Below the pieces are notes generated by a model. The model did not search any database, was not told where the DNA came from, and saw nothing but the letters and a program-made list of their open reading frames with translations. A stretch of DNA of 64,000 nucleotides from Chamaecyparis obtusa (taxonomy: Eukaryota > Streptophyta > Pinopsida > Cupressales > Cupressaceae). Position numbers and translations under genes: made by a program. Numbering within the stretch: the first letter of the stretch is position 1; each line of letters begins with the position of its first letter. Location: positions 248,001 to 312,000 of the forward strand of contig BSBK01009267.1 in the NCBI GenBank assembly GCA_027943335.1, read 5' to 3'. Below, in pieces: positions 1 through 12,245 of this stretch.

Positions 1-1315
1 TCCAAATGTTGTAAAAAAGAGTTGTCATGACAACATTTGCAATTATTGCATGCAATTCGGTTATCCTTGGATTCCCTTGAGTTTAGGAGATGGTGATCAG
101 AAAAAATTCCCTAAAATGAAGGAGATGGCATCTACTATTAGCCAAGACTTGAATCTAGAGGTTACACATGCACTGTAATAGTTTTGAGTTTGAGAATAGA
201 GCTCTGCAACACCATTACCAGGAATATCCTAAGCTTATGTGATAATTTAGTCATAAATAATTGATTGAAAGTGCTAAGTTAGTGATTGCATAGTGTTCTT
301 TAGTGTGTTATAAGACTTTTTCATTTGAAGAGAAAGTTGGTTAGAGTAGATTTGGTGCGTCGGTTAAAGTAGATTTTGTTTTAGAGTTCCACTAGTTCTA
401 ATCTGACCAGTCTGAGCATTCATGGCTCCCCCATGAAATCTGACCATGGGAAACACCTAAGGGTAGATGGAAATGCAAGGGGATTCATTGGTGTACATAT
501 TTTTAGGATTAGGAGTTGTCAAAGTTTGGAGAGCTATTTTTAGTGCTAGGCCTTAGGCAAGCAGATAGAGCCCGGTTAGAGGTCTAGGTTGTGAAGCAAT
601 AGAGATTTCTTGTAGGGTTGGAAGGTATAGTATGGCTCTAGGAATTTTTATGGGATATGTTCATCATATCTAAACATCCTATGAAGATTGGGTTCATACC
701 AATCATTTACATGGGGTTTTGAGGAATTTTTCTACTAGGATACTGTCAGTCCTAGAAAGTAGGACAATTAGCCTTGTTTGCCCTAGTTTGTAGGAAGGTG
801 GTGTACAAAGGCTTCTAGGACCAAAAATTTATAGATTATTTAGTAATAGCCAAAAGGGTATCCAAATCCCAAATTGGTTTTGCAAGTAGTTTGATAAAGT
901 TTGAAAAGAAAAGCCAAAAGCCTCTGAAAAAGGCTACAAGGATTAGGCCTATTTTTAAGGCTCTAAATGATGAACTATTGAAGCTGATGAGAATATGATT
1001 CAAGATCCTTCTAAAATGGATCAAATGGACCAAGATATGAATGGTTTCAAGATAGAGAATACCCCTGCAATGAAGATTGGAGTTTGTGAAGAATTGACAC
1101 TTAGAGCTTCCTAAGTGAGTGAGGAGAATTGAACTATCTGTAAGGTGTTAGTCTTCTAAGGCTAAGCACAAAGTATAAGAACTCTTAGAGAAGAGTTGGG
1201 ATTGGTGTTAGTTAATCACCTAAACCAATTAGGACCTAGAGGAGACTAGGTTCCTAGAAGAGACTAGCTAGGTCTCTTGGATGTAGTGCAAGCAAGCCTT
1301 GGAACACTCACATCA
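1..1315. other. Unassigned flank left of CopA
   Basis: I see no recognisable gene here. Two short stretches on the + strand read like decayed coding sequence. At about 11-178 a frame contains CHDNICNYCMQFGYPW and ends at a TAA. At about 813-1000 a lysine-rich frame has no stop after one TAG. I recognise neither family. This may be older transposon sequence into which CopA inserted. Confidence 0.3.
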
Positions 1316-2600
1316 GAAAGATAAGGAAAAGGTATACATTGGGTAACTTATTGATGAGTCTATGTAATTATATTGTTGACTTGATAATATTACATTATCC
1401 TATTATGAAGAAGAGATCATAATTGAACAAGTTAATTTGGTTGATAGTTAAATATTTTTGTATACACTGAGTCAGTCTTGTGTATACCGAGTAATAGTAG
1501 TAATCGAGTTAGTTATCACTGACACGTTCAATTTTATCTGAGTATGGATGAACACATTGAATGTTATAATAGCCAAAAAAAAATGATGAGCTAGAAATTA
1601 CTTATGATTTTGAGATAACATATGAAGTTTTTTATAAGATCCATGATTGATAAAATTCAGAGATGATCTAAGGAAAGAGATTGAAACACGTTATTGACAC
1701 ATATACTAAGGAAGGTTGAAGTGACAAAATGGACGTAGAAGATTAAGAGGAAAAATCTAATGGCTGATATGAAAATAGTTTACTTGTCTATTTAAGAGAC
1801 ATGAGATTCATTTTTAATATATGCCAAATGAATATAGACAACAAAAGATTTTGTGTGAAGATATTTTTCCTCCATTCCTAATCAAACTGGTTATAGACAA
1901 AACTGAGCTCGAGCCATAACCGAGCATTAGAGATATCTATACATTGAGTGAAGTAAGCTGAAGGATATGAGGAAATGGATTCATTATCGATCAGAAGATT
2001 TTTTATGAGCTTAGCATAGATCTGAATATTTGCAAATAGAGTTGTATTTGAATCAGATCACTACTGTATCAGTTTAACCATTGTTACAACAAAATATTTT
2101 AACCAAGTGGACTTAATAGTCTTTTTAATTTCCATATGACATTCAAGGAATGCTAATTATTATCTTGTTGACCCCATAGTGAATGCTAGTCAAAAGATAA
2201 CTGTTAGTGATAAATCCTTTAACCAGGTCACACCTGACAGTGTGCATTGTAACCTTTAATAGGGTTGGCTCCTTACCAAGCTCACTTCAAAAGAGTGAAA
2301 TAGTTTTGGGTTACCTGTCCTAGGTGGTTTTTCCCTTAGCAGGGTTTCCATGTGAAATCATTGTGTTATGTGTTATTTGTTATCATTATTTTTCTGTCAT
2401 AATTTACATGTTGCATATTTGATTAATTGGTAAATATAGTTTGGATAATTAATGGTATTTAGAAAATGATCAAAAAGATAGTTATGTTATCTTACCGAGT
2501 TGTTTGAATTGTTGATTAAGTTTGAAAAAGTACATCTAAGATTTTGGGACTATAGGATAACTGATTTAACTAATTCACCCCCCCTCTCAGATATCTAACA
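1316..2600 (+). repeat. CopA 5' LTR
   Basis: It aligns along its length with 16628-17910. Shared landmarks include AAGGTATACATTGGGTAAC near the left end, the 'accgagt' words, and a terminal C-run followed by CTCTCAG or CTCTTAG. It ends in CTAACA directly before the primer-binding site. The start is set by where similarity to the 3' copy begins. Confidence 0.85.
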
Positions 2601-2602
2601 AT

Positions 2603-2613
2603 TGGTATCAGAG
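2603..2613 (+). other. CopA primer-binding site (initiator Met-tRNA type)
   Basis: TGGTATCAGAG follows the LTR end after two bases. This is the standard plant copia PBS, complementary to the 3' end of initiator methionine tRNA. Confidence 0.9.
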
Positions 2614-2639
2614 AATATTGGTTGCTTGGAGGAAAGTTT

Positions 2640-3740
2640 CAAGGACTTGAGCAAAAGATCAAAAGACGTATAAAAGGGAAGTTCCTAAACTGAACAAAGG
2701 CAACTTCATGACATGGAAAAGAAAGATGAGGATACACATACCTAGTATTGGAGAATCTTCTATCCACCTCCTAGACTATGGCTACATACAACTGACTATT
2801 GGACCTTTGATATTTGATCAGTTCAGAAAAAAATATGAACACAATATAACTATGATAGAGATTGTTGCTGCTCTATATGATGCAAAATTTAAGATGTTAA
2901 AGCATGCACTAAAATCAAAGAAATGTGGGACAAACTTGCACTATTTTATGGTGGTCATGCAAATGTAATGAGAGCCTAAGATGAAAGCCTAAGAGGTAGA
3001 TTTGATGATATGAAGATGAAAGAAGGTGAGAACATCACACAATACTCTAACCAAATCAAAGAGGTGGTCAATGCTATCTGAGGAGCAAGAGGTATTATTT
3101 TAGAAGACACTATTGCATGTAAACTACTAAGAACCTTGTTGCCTATTTATGCTATTAGAATATATGTTATTCATGAAATGAGATCTGCACTAGTAGTACT
3201 CTTACACTTGATAGTATAATTGGAAAGTTGGCTACTTTTGAGCTGACTAACTATGACAATAGTATTGTACCAAGTGTTGAGTCTTCTTCTATGTCATCCC
3301 TAAAGATTGGTAAGTCTAGCAATAAGCATAACATAAAGAATGAAATTGGCAGTGATAGTGAAGATGATCTTGATGCACTTATGGCTAGAAGACTTTAGAA
3401 AGGGAAAGGAAGGTATAAAGGAAAGTTACCTTTAGCTTTTTTTAATTGTAAATAGATTGGCCATATTGCTACTAGATGTCCTAACAAGAAAGAAGAAGAT
3501 AGAGACAATGACCGATCTGGTGATGGAATGTTTGGTAGAATAGATAAAGAGGAAACTGACACTATGAAAAAAGAAACAACCAAGACTACAAAGACAAAGG
3601 CAAGAATGCATGTTACCTTGTTGGATATGATGATAATAACATCAACATTGACACTGATGATGAAATTGAAGTGGTATTTATTGTAATGAAAGATGATTAA
3701 GAAGAAGAAGAAAGGTATGTAGAAACATCACTTATATCTA
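2640..3740 (+). pseudogene. gag: CopA gag, broken
   Basis: Gag is the nucleocapsid protein that packages element RNA. The N-terminal part contains NFMTWKRKMRIH, typical of the copia gag (UBN2-type) domain, and then MIEIVAALYDAKF. The frame breaks near 2960 and similarity continues in another frame (RGRFDDMKMKEGENITQYS-like reading). A zinc knuckle follows near 3431-3490 (FFNCK, stop, IGHIATRCPNKK). Its first cysteine is gone and a TAG interrupts it. An acidic stretch precedes the protease. It is clearly non-functional. Confidence 0.85.
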
Positions 3741-3946
3741 AAGTTAGCAAGAATGATACATGGATTATTGATAGTGGTTGTACAAATCCTATGATTGGTG
3801 ATGAAGATAAATTTGAATACCTTGAACACTACAATGGAGGATCAGTTAAAATGGGAAATGATACACCTTGTCAAGTGAAAGGAAAAGGATATATCTTGTT
3901 GAATGATAAGATTAGATGTGATAATGCATATTGGGTGAAAGGACTT
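3741..3946 (+). pseudogene. CopA protease, 5' part, cut by LongLTR-1
   Basis: The frame contains TWIIDSGCTNPMIGD. The DSG triad is the copia aspartic protease active site, followed by the usual substrate-flap region (VKMGNDTPCQVKGKGY). Reading stops abruptly at 3946 with VKGL. The next residues of the family, (N)YNLLSIEKL, appear at 12012, immediately after LongLTR-1 and its duplicated GACTT. This is therefore a single gene split by an insertion. Confidence 0.88.
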
Positions 3947-6855
3947 TGTTAGTACCCTACAAAAAATTACATGGCTCTAGCAATTTTCCCCTGGTCTCTG
4001 TGTCTTTTTTTAGGTCTCTACCTTTAGCCCTAGTTCAAATTTTTGAAAATCTAGCCGTTACATGCAAAACCCTTTGTTTTTACCCTAGCCTTGTTATAAT
4101 TTCAAGTTAACTTTTTGGGCCACTTAAAACCTTTTATCTGCATGTGCTATTTAGATGGGTTCACTTTATGTCATGTGGTTAGGTTTTTCATGTGTCGGCG
4201 GGGTCCCCTTTAATATTTCCTAAGTCACCAGTTAACCTTTCCTAAGTTCCCAGTGCCCAGTGGTTTTAAATTTTCCTAAGTCCTGAGCTTTAATTTTTCC
4301 TATGTTTCGGCAGCTTTTATTTTCCCTAGGCCCAGCTCTGACACCATCTCCATCTAATGGTGGGCGTATGTTCACAAGTGATGTGTCAGATGCATGAGAT
4401 CTTAAGACCACCGTTGATCTCATCGGGTGACATTACCTTTCTTTTCAAGCGGGTCCACTACCATGTTGGCATAGTTGGTATTCTCTCATTGGTCAGTGTG
4501 TTGCTGAGAGGGATCCTATTAGTGGGGCCTACAGTGAAGGCTTTTCAATCTACGGTTGGCGCATGATCTTGAGGAATATTCTTCCCCTTTGAGATCATGT
4601 GCCATCCATTGATTTTGATTCCAACTCAACATGTGTCAGTGGGACCTAATTTTCCACTGGGTCAGGGGGTCCTGACATCCGTAATCCATCCAATGATAGG
4701 TGTAAGTTCTCATGGAATCTGTCAGAGGCTTGAGATCTTACGCCAGCCATTGATCTCATTTGTCTCAAATGTATCTTTAGCAGTGGTCCCTGTTTCAGGT
4801 GGAGCTGATTTGGAGGTTTTTTATTAGTCCACGTAGTGTGAGGTGGAAACTTGTCAGTGGGACCTAAACTTTTGGATGTGTCAGTGGGTCCTGATCCTGT
4901 CAGTGAATCGATGAATGGTGTATAATCTTATGGGTTTTGTTAGAGGCTTAAGATCTTGCAATGACCATTGATTTTGTTTCCTATTAGTGGGTTGTCAGAG
5001 ATGGGGGAAGATTCTTTATCCGATGGTGGGCATGAAATCTGATAGAATCTAGGATGGGTATGCAAACTTAAGATGACCATTGATCTTCATAGCGAGTGCT
5101 TATTGGTTCTAAAAAATGTTTAGCGGCCTGATAAATTTTCAAAAGGGTTTGCTCATTTTCATGATAACATGGTGATGTTCTAAAGGTCTTAGCAATTTAG
5201 CGAACAAGGTCATGTAATCACTAAATCATTTAGCGGAGGTAAAAAGTGTTCTGCAAACTAGTGAAAACCTTTGTTGCCAGTTCGCTAAATTTGATTGGGG
5301 CCCTTTTAAGAGATAAGTCATAAAGATCATGAGATAGAGAGATCAGATGGTCAGGGCTTAAAGTTGATCGAGATTCAAATTATGACCACCGATTTTCTGA
5401 AAGCACCATAAAGTAGCCGTTTATTTTGAAATTTGAATTTGTAGAAGGTCTCCAGTGATAGGAAGTACCAGAATTTATAGTTTTAATAGCTGATTTTGAT
5501 TGGTTTGGTGGTGCTTGCTATTGCAGTGTGGTCCATGGTGTGCCATGATCTATTACAGAGATCTATACCATGTAAGGAGTGAACATAAAATGGCTTGAGG
5601 TGTATTGCAGGGTGATTGAATAGACTAATTTTCATGGCAATTCCTTGTTGTTTTGTACTTTTCTCACAGATTTTCATGATTGCGGATCTATTTTAGATTC
5701 TTTATTTTTGGGTTTCTTATGTTTCTTCCCCTGCAATAAATTTTGTTGTAATTAGGGTTAGTGTAGTTGTTGAGACCCTAACTCTAGCTATCTGAAGCTT
5801 GTTGCATCCTAAATTCTTTGGGATTCCAAGGTAGCTAGTGGTATAAATGGTTAAAGTTTTGATTTTGTAAGGGTTCCTTCTTCTACAATTTTGAGGAGAA
5901 TTGGTTCCATGAAGGGTCCTTTTCCTATAGATTTTCTCTACTTCTCTGCATATAGGGTGTTCGTTTCTCCTTTGTTGGCTCAGAGAATATGATATGTATT
6001 GTAACTGGTTTGTCTTATGTATGAGGATTCAGTATATTCTTACTATTACCAAGCTATCTCCATTTGAATTCTAAACTCATTGATCATATTTCAAGGGTGT
6101 TTGATTTTTCTATTTGCATTGCCTATGTGTTTGCAAGTGGAGTTGTCTTCATAGAGATAACTAGTTTAGGATTATTTTTCATGTATGTATGAGCTGAAGT
6201 GTCAAAGATATGTCATGCTTGTCTTCTAGTGGATGTTGGTTAATGTATTATCTGCTTATAGGTCTCTTCTAAGGGGAGGGTTAAAATCCTTTGAATGGGT
6301 AATAACATACTTGGATACATAAGTGGGTTGTTAAAGTGAGGTTTGGTCATGGTGTGTGATTGATGTTAGGCATCAACACATTGAGTAATTGTCTTCTTAT
6401 TTCATAGTTGTTTATTACAATAGGGTATTTGACTCTGTGGCCCATTGGACAAGGCACTGGACTATTAGTGATTTAGGACATCTCAGGGGTCCTTCAATCC
6501 ATCTTCAAATCATTTACTTCCAATTCCACCCTTTCCCTTTCATGTTGTTAGTATAGGTCTCTGGTTTTCATACCCATTCTATGCAAGTAGGGCTATTACA
6601 TTAATAATTGCTTTCATTGGGGTTTGAAGACTATTCCACAATAATCTATCTGCAGGCTTACTATTTGTCATGAGGTATCTTGAGTGTGCAAATAACGCAA
6701 TACCTACTTGAGTGATGTGGAGCTCAAAGGAGAAGGAGGATGTTCTCTATCCTCATCAATTGGTTATGTTCTCTTGTCAAACTTGAGTGCCTAATTTGAG
6801 GATCAAGCTCACCTTTTTGATTCAAGTTTGGTCCTGCAAGGAAACGATACCAACA
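3947..6855 (+). repeat. LongLTR-1 5' LTR
   Basis: It is 2,909 bp, TG...CA, and collinear with 9081-12006. The first half holds repeated GAGATC modules. The second half has 'gctatctgaagcttgttgcatcc' and ends in TTTGGTCCTGCAAGG...CCAACA, a right end also found in LongLTR-2. Confidence 0.93.
4380..5100 (+). repeat. GAGATC...GATCTC modules in the LTR
   Basis: Five imperfect modules occur near 4396, 4579, 4730, 4950 and 5070. Each has a core like GAGATCTTAAGACCACCGTT followed by GATCTC, which is a loose inverted repeat. CAGTGGGACCTAA-type spacers lie between several. The 3' LTR has the same set near 9527-10230. They lie in the presumed U3 and could be protein-binding sites; that is inference. Confidence 0.6.
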
Positions 6856-6858
6856 AAA

Positions 6859-6876
6859 TGGTGACTCTGTTGGGGA
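6859..6876 (+). other. LongLTR-1 primer-binding site
   Basis: TGGTGACTCTGTTGGGGA begins three bases after the LTR end at 6855. Starting with TGG fits a tRNA 3' CCA. I did not assign the tRNA. Confidence 0.8.
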
Positions 6877-7272
6877 AGGATTAAAAGATAGCAAGTTTCC
6901 TTGCTTGGCTAAATTATCCCAGAGTCTTGGTTGAAGATCATAGAGTCAACTAAACAAAACACATTTGTAAAATTTTCTCACTAAGTGTTGAGTGGCGGCT
7001 CTAAAGTCTCTGTTTGATCAGTGCATCTTCTAATAAACAGTGTGGAAATCCTGGTGTAGTTTTGGTTGATTGGAAGAAGAAACAAAGAGCAAGTACAATT
7101 TTTTTTCCTCTTCAAGGAGGTGGCGACTCTATATTGCAAAGAACCTGATAGAGCTACATGGTGAGCTCTAGATCTACCCTGCTTCTTGTCAACAAGGTTT
7201 CTACTACAAAATTTCTAGGTCTTCTTTTGCTTAAAATGTATCCCTATCAAGTGTTGAGCACCATATAAAGAG

Positions 7273-8713
7273 ATGATTAGTAGTGGGCAGTTCCTCATGG
7301 AGGAATTCAGGCCCTTTTGTTTTGATGGCATAGAAGGTGCCCCACATGAGTTCTCTACTAAGGATGGAAGGTGCTTGCCTAGATTCATGGCTAATGGATA
7401 TGTTTCAGAAAGCCAGCATGTATATGATGTCAGGGGTTTGTTTGGTGAAATGGAGGTTGAACATGAAGATGTTTCTATGAGGCTTTTTGTGCAGAAATTT
7501 TCTGATAGTGCAAGGAAATGGTTCCTGTCCTTGTCTTCATGTTCAATCCCTTCTTGTGATGTGTTAAGAGCTAAGTTTGTTGAGCATTTTGATAAAGTTG
7601 CTGCTCTCAAGAAGGAATTAGCTAAGATGAAAATGGTAAACTGGTAGTTGAAGAGGGACATAAGATTTCTAAGACTGGTGGTTCCTGATGATGATCATGA
7701 GGAAGCTAGTAGTTCTGATGTTGATTCTGATTATGTAGAGAGTGTTGATTATGAAGCTGATTTTGAGATCAGTGGATATGAGGATGCTAAAGTTGAATCT
7801 AAGGATGGCAATATTTCCAATTTGTCTATAGATTTTTCTTCTTTTCAATATCAGAGTTCTTGTTTCTTATCCTAGTTTGATGATGTTTTGTGTGAGTGGC
7901 AAGAATATGAATATGATGCAAATGATGATTCCTACATTGATTATCTCACACAAGATGATTTAGGGCCAGAGGTCTCCCTCCTTGTCTTGGGAAAGGAAGA
8001 TGTTTGAAATACTAAGGGTGAGGCTGAGGAAGATGAAAATAAGGCCCAAAGTCCATTGAGCAGTGATGAGATTTCAACACTTTTTGCTAAAGAATTTCAA
8101 AGATGTGCACCTGTTGTGGATTTTTGATTTGCAGCTCCCCTATGATTTATCCTTTGATACTGATAATGAGGCCAGTGTTCAAAGTGACCATGAGGACCCA
8201 TGTATATTATAGCTCCCCTCTTGTGGTGACTCTGCAGAAGAAGAGGTTGAAGGACATAATAGTGTGTTGTCCTATCATAAGAATTCTATTGATGAACAAG
8301 TTTCTTGTTCAAGGTCCTTTCCTTTTTCTGCTAAATATGATAGTGATGGTGACAATGTTGAGGACTTTTTCTTCAAAAATTGGGAAAAATTTTATTTTGA
8401 TAAAAATGATGATGCAGATCAAGTGTCCTACTATCACAATGTTTTTGACATTGACCTTCACTTGGTTCATAATCCAGTTCATGATGACATCAGGGAGGAA
8501 CCAAGTTTCTTAGTGGCTGAAGCAATTCATGAAGGTAAATCAGAGGATCCAAGTCCTTTTCAGCCAGGTAATTATATGGTAATGCATGACAATCAGTATG
8601 CTTTATTTTCTAATGCATTACTTGATCCTTTTATTATTTCCAATCCACAAGAGGAAGTAAATGATGTTTCTTACTTCTTGGAATATGAATATGAGTATGG
8701 TAGTTATGACTAG
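7273..8713 (+). pseudogene. LongLTR-1 gag-like protein with long acidic tail, broken
   Basis: Residues 1-124 (7273-7647) contain a retrotransposon gag core: EHEDVSMRLFVQKFSDSARK followed by WFLSLSS, the usual '..A..WF..L' pattern, then a 'F..hFdK' region. A TAG at 7645 is followed in the same frame by an Asp/Glu/Ser-rich tract to about 7875. After more stops, a second frame (8264-8713) continues the acidic theme and ends EYEYEYGSYD. There is no zinc knuckle, protease or RT, so this would be a packaging protein only. The start is the first ATG before the gag core. Confidence 0.7.
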
Positions 8714-9080
8714 AAATGCATGGGTAGTGATTAGTGCAATTTTGTTCTTTAGCCCATGAATTACCACATATGTTGGCAGAAGGATGGTTATGAAATTTGC
8801 AGGTGTCTGGTTACATATGTGGATGATAATCAGATTTTTTATTCAGGAGGGGCATTGATTTTCTTTTGGTGGCTTGGGGCCACTGAATAAAATTGTATAA
8901 TTTTTGTAAAAAATTGTAAATCCTTGTACAATTATCTTTCCCTTTCTTGTTTCCTACTTTCCTATTCGGTTGTCAATTTTTGTGAGGGTCCCTATTTTTG
9001 TTTTGTAGGTGGTCTGCTTTTCCCAGAGATCTAAATCCTTGCTATGCCTGTAGGAGGCATACATCCCCAACTAGAGCCAC
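8714..9080 (+). other. LongLTR-1 3' noncoding stretch
   Basis: No gene seen. A purine run, CAGGAGGGGCATTGA (8844-8858), looks like a polypurine tract but lies about 220 bp before the 3' LTR. Nothing purine-rich adjoins the LTR at 9081 except GTAGGAGGCA near 9050. Confidence 0.45.
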
Positions 9081-12006
9081 TGTTAGTACCCTGCAAAAAA
9101 TTTCATGTCTCTAGCAATTTTCCCCTAGTCTCTGTGTCTTTTTTTAGGTCTCTGCCTTTAGCCCTGGTTCAAATTTTTGAAAATCTAGCCATTACATGCA
9201 AAACCCTTTGTTTTTACCCTGGCCTTGTTATAATTTCAAGTTAAATTTTTGGGTCACTTAAAACCTTCTATCTGCATGTGCTATTTAGATGGGTTCACTT
9301 TATGTCATGCGATTAGGTTCTTCATGTGTCGGTGAGGTCCCCTTTAATATTTCCTAAGTCACCGGTTAATCTTTCCTAAGTTCCTAGTGCCTAGTGGTTT
9401 TAAATTTTCCTAAGTCCTGAGCTTTAATTTTTCCTATGTTTTAGTAGCCTTTATTTTCCCTGGGCCCATCTCTGACACCATCTCCATCTAACGATGGGTG
9501 TATATTCACAAGTGATGTGTCAAACGCATGAGATCTTAAGACCGTTGTTGATCTCATTGGGTGACATTGCCTTTCTTTTCGAGCGGGTCCACTGCCATGT
9601 TGGCACAGTTGGTGTTCTCTCATTGGTCAGTGTGTTGCTGAGAGGGATCCTATCAATGGGGCTTGCAGTGAAGGCTTTTCAATCTATGGTTGGTGCATGA
9701 TCTTAAGGAATATTCTTCCCCTTTGAGATCATGTGCCATCTATTGATTTTAATTCCAACTTAGCATGTGTCAGTGGGACCTAATTTTCTGATGGGTCAGG
9801 GGGTCCTAACATCCGTAATCCATCCAACGATGGGTGTAAGTTCTCATGGAATCTGTTAGAGGCTTGAGATCTTATGCCATCCGTTGATCTCATTTGTCTC
9901 GAATGTATCTTTGGTTGTGGTCCCGGTGTTAGGTGGAGCTGATTTGGAGGTTTTTTTATTGGTCCACGTATTGTGAGGTGGAATCTTCTCAGTGGGACCT
10001 AAGTTTTCAGATGTGTCAGTGGGTCCTGATCTTGTCAGTGAATTGATGAATGACATATAATCTTATGGGTTTTGTCAGATGCTTAAGATCTTGTGATTAC
10101 CATTGATTTTGTCTCCTATCAGTGGGTTGTTAGAGATGGGGGAAGATTCTTTATTCGATAGTGGGTGCAAAATCTGATAGAATCTTGGATGGGTATGTGA
10201 ACTTAAGACAGTCGTTGATCTTCCTAGTGAGGGCTTAGTGGTTCTGATAAATGTTTAGCAACATGATAAATTTTCAAAAGGGTTTGCTCATTCACATGAT
10301 AAAATGGTGACATTCTAAAGGTCTTGGCGATTCAGTGAACAAGGTTGTGTAATCACTCAATCATTTAGTGGAGGTAAAAAGTGTTCTACAAACTGGTAAA
10401 AACCTTTGTCACCAATTCACTAAATTTGACTAGGCCCTTTTAAGAGATAAGTCATAAAGACCGCGAGATAGAGAGATTAGACGGTCAGGACTTAAAGTTG
10501 ATCAAGATTCAAATTATGACCGCTGATTTTCTGAAAGCACCATAAAGTAGCTATTTATTTTCAAATTTGAATTTGCAAAAGGTTTCCAGCGACAGGAAGT
10601 ACCAAAATTTATGGTTTTAACAGCTAATTTTGATTGGTTTGGTAGTGCTTGCTATTGCAGTGTGGTCCAGGGTGTGCCATGATCGATTGCAGAGATCTAT
10701 ACCATGTAAGGAATGAACATAGAATGGCTTGAGGCATATTGTACGGTGATTGAATAGACTAGTTTTCATGGCAATTCCTTGTTGTTTTGTACTTTTCTCA
10801 TAAATTTTCATGATTGTGAATCTATTTGAGATTCTTTCTTTTGGGGTTGCCTATGTTTCTTCCCCTATAATAAATTTTGTTGTAATTAGGGTTAGTGTAG
10901 TTGTTGAGACCCTAACCCTAGCTATCTGAAGCTTGTTGCATCCTAAATTCTTTGGGATTCCAAGGTAGCTAGTGGTATAAATGGTTAAAGTTTTGATTTT
11001 GTAAGGGTTCCTTCTTCTGCAATTTTGAGGAGAATTGGTTCCATGAAGGGTCCTTTTCCTGTAGATTTTCTCTACTTCTCTGCATATAGGGTGTTCCTTT
11101 CTCCTTTGTTGGCTCAGAGAATATGATATGTATTGTAACTGGTTTGTCTTATGTATGAGGATTCAGTATATTCTTACTGTTACCAAGCTATCTCCATTTG
11201 AATTTTGAACTCATTGATCATACATCAAAGGTGTTTGATTTTTCTGTTTGCATTGCCTATGTATTTGCAAGTGGAGTTGTCTTCACAGAGATAACTAGTT
11301 TAGGATTAGTTTTCATGTATGTATGAGCTGAGGTGTCAAAGATATGTCATGCTTGTCTTCTAGTGGATGCTAGTTAATGTATTATCTGCTTATAGGTCTC
11401 TTCTAAGGGGAGGGTTAAAATCCTTTGAATGGGTAATAACATACTTGGATACACAAGTGGGTTGTTAAAGTGAGGTTTGGTCATCGTGTGTGATTGATGT
11501 TAGGCATCAACACATTGAGTACATTGTCTTCTTATTTCATAGTTGTTTATTACAATAGGGTATTTGACTCTGTGGCCCATTGGACAAGGCACTATTCTAT
11601 TAGGGATTTAGGACATCTCAGGGGTCCTTCAATCCATCTTCAAATCATGTACTTCCAGGTCCACCCTTTCCCTTTCATGTTGTTAGTATAGGTCTCTGGT
11701 TTTCATACCCATTCTATGCAAGTAGGGCTATTGCATTAAGAATTGCTTTCATTGGGGTAGAGGATACCTAAAGGGGTTTGAAGACTATTCCATAATAATC
11801 TATCTGCAGACCTACTATTTGTCATGAGGTATCTTGAGTGTGCAGATAAGGCAATACCTACCTGAGTGATGTGGACCTCAAAGAAGGAGTATGTTCTCTA
11901 TCCTCATCAATTGGTTCAGTTCTCTTATCAAAGTTGAGTGCCCAATTTGAGGATCAAGCCCACCTTTTTGATTCAAGTTTGGTCCTGCAAGGAAAAGATA
12001 CCAACA
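9081..12006 (+). repeat. LongLTR-1 3' LTR
   Basis: It is 2,926 bp, TG...CA, and collinear with 3947-6855 with scattered substitutions and small indels. GACTT follows directly as the second TSD copy. Confidence 0.93.
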
Positions 12007-12011
12007 GACTT

Positions 12012-12245
12012 AACTATAATCTATTGAGTATAGAAAAACTTAATAATTCAGGTCACCAAGCTGCATTTGAAAGTAAGAAGGTGAAAATCTATGAATAAAC
12101 CAAAAAGCTAGTCGGTACTGGTGGACAATCCAAAGGTAATCTATTCTACCTTGACAATGCTAAAACTTCTTGTTTGTTGTCTAGAAATGAAGATGTGTGG
12201 TTGTGGCATAAGAGACTATGTCATGTAAACTTTGATAATATGGTT
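12012..12245 (+). pseudogene. CopA protease/GAG-pre-integrase segment
   Basis: Reading resumes with YNLLSIEKLNNSGHQAAFES and, after a TAA, continues to VWLWHKRLCHVNFDNMV. This is the copia GAG-pre-integrase signature (LWH.RLGH.N). It is cut at 12245 by TIR-1 and continues at 13246 (VKISKKRRVRGLSS... CNQCQKGK), the zinc-finger entry to integrase. The segment bridges protease and integrase of a single gag-pol. Confidence 0.87.

Larger units (their letters stand above)
3947..12006 (+). mobile_element. LongLTR-1: non-autonomous gag-only LTR element with 2.9-kb LTRs
   Basis: Two direct LTRs (3947-6855 and 9081-12006) start with TGTTAGTACCCT and end in ACCAACA. They flank a 2.2-kb interior. GACTT at 3942-3946 is repeated at 12007-12011 as a perfect 5-bp TSD. 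The interior has a PBS and one gag-like gene with an acidic tail. I find no protease, RT or integrase. This is the structure of a TR-GAG or LARD type element, which must borrow enzymes from an autonomous relative. The long LTRs recall Ogre/Tat relatives, but that is inference. Confidence 0.92.

Noticed and set aside
1..1315. A host gene exon at the left edge
   Set aside because: The open stretches are short, soon hit stops, match no family I know and lie next to transposons.
7215..7661. A 148-codon minus-strand ORF over the LongLTR-1 gag
   Set aside because: It mirrors the gag-like frame on the + strand, which has a recognisable gag core. The minus-strand protein shows no domain.
8844..8858. 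Polypurine tract fixing the LongLTR-1 3' LTR start near 8860
   Set aside because: LTR alignment and the TSD place the LTR start at 9081, so this purine run is not adjacent. It may be an internal tract or a relic.
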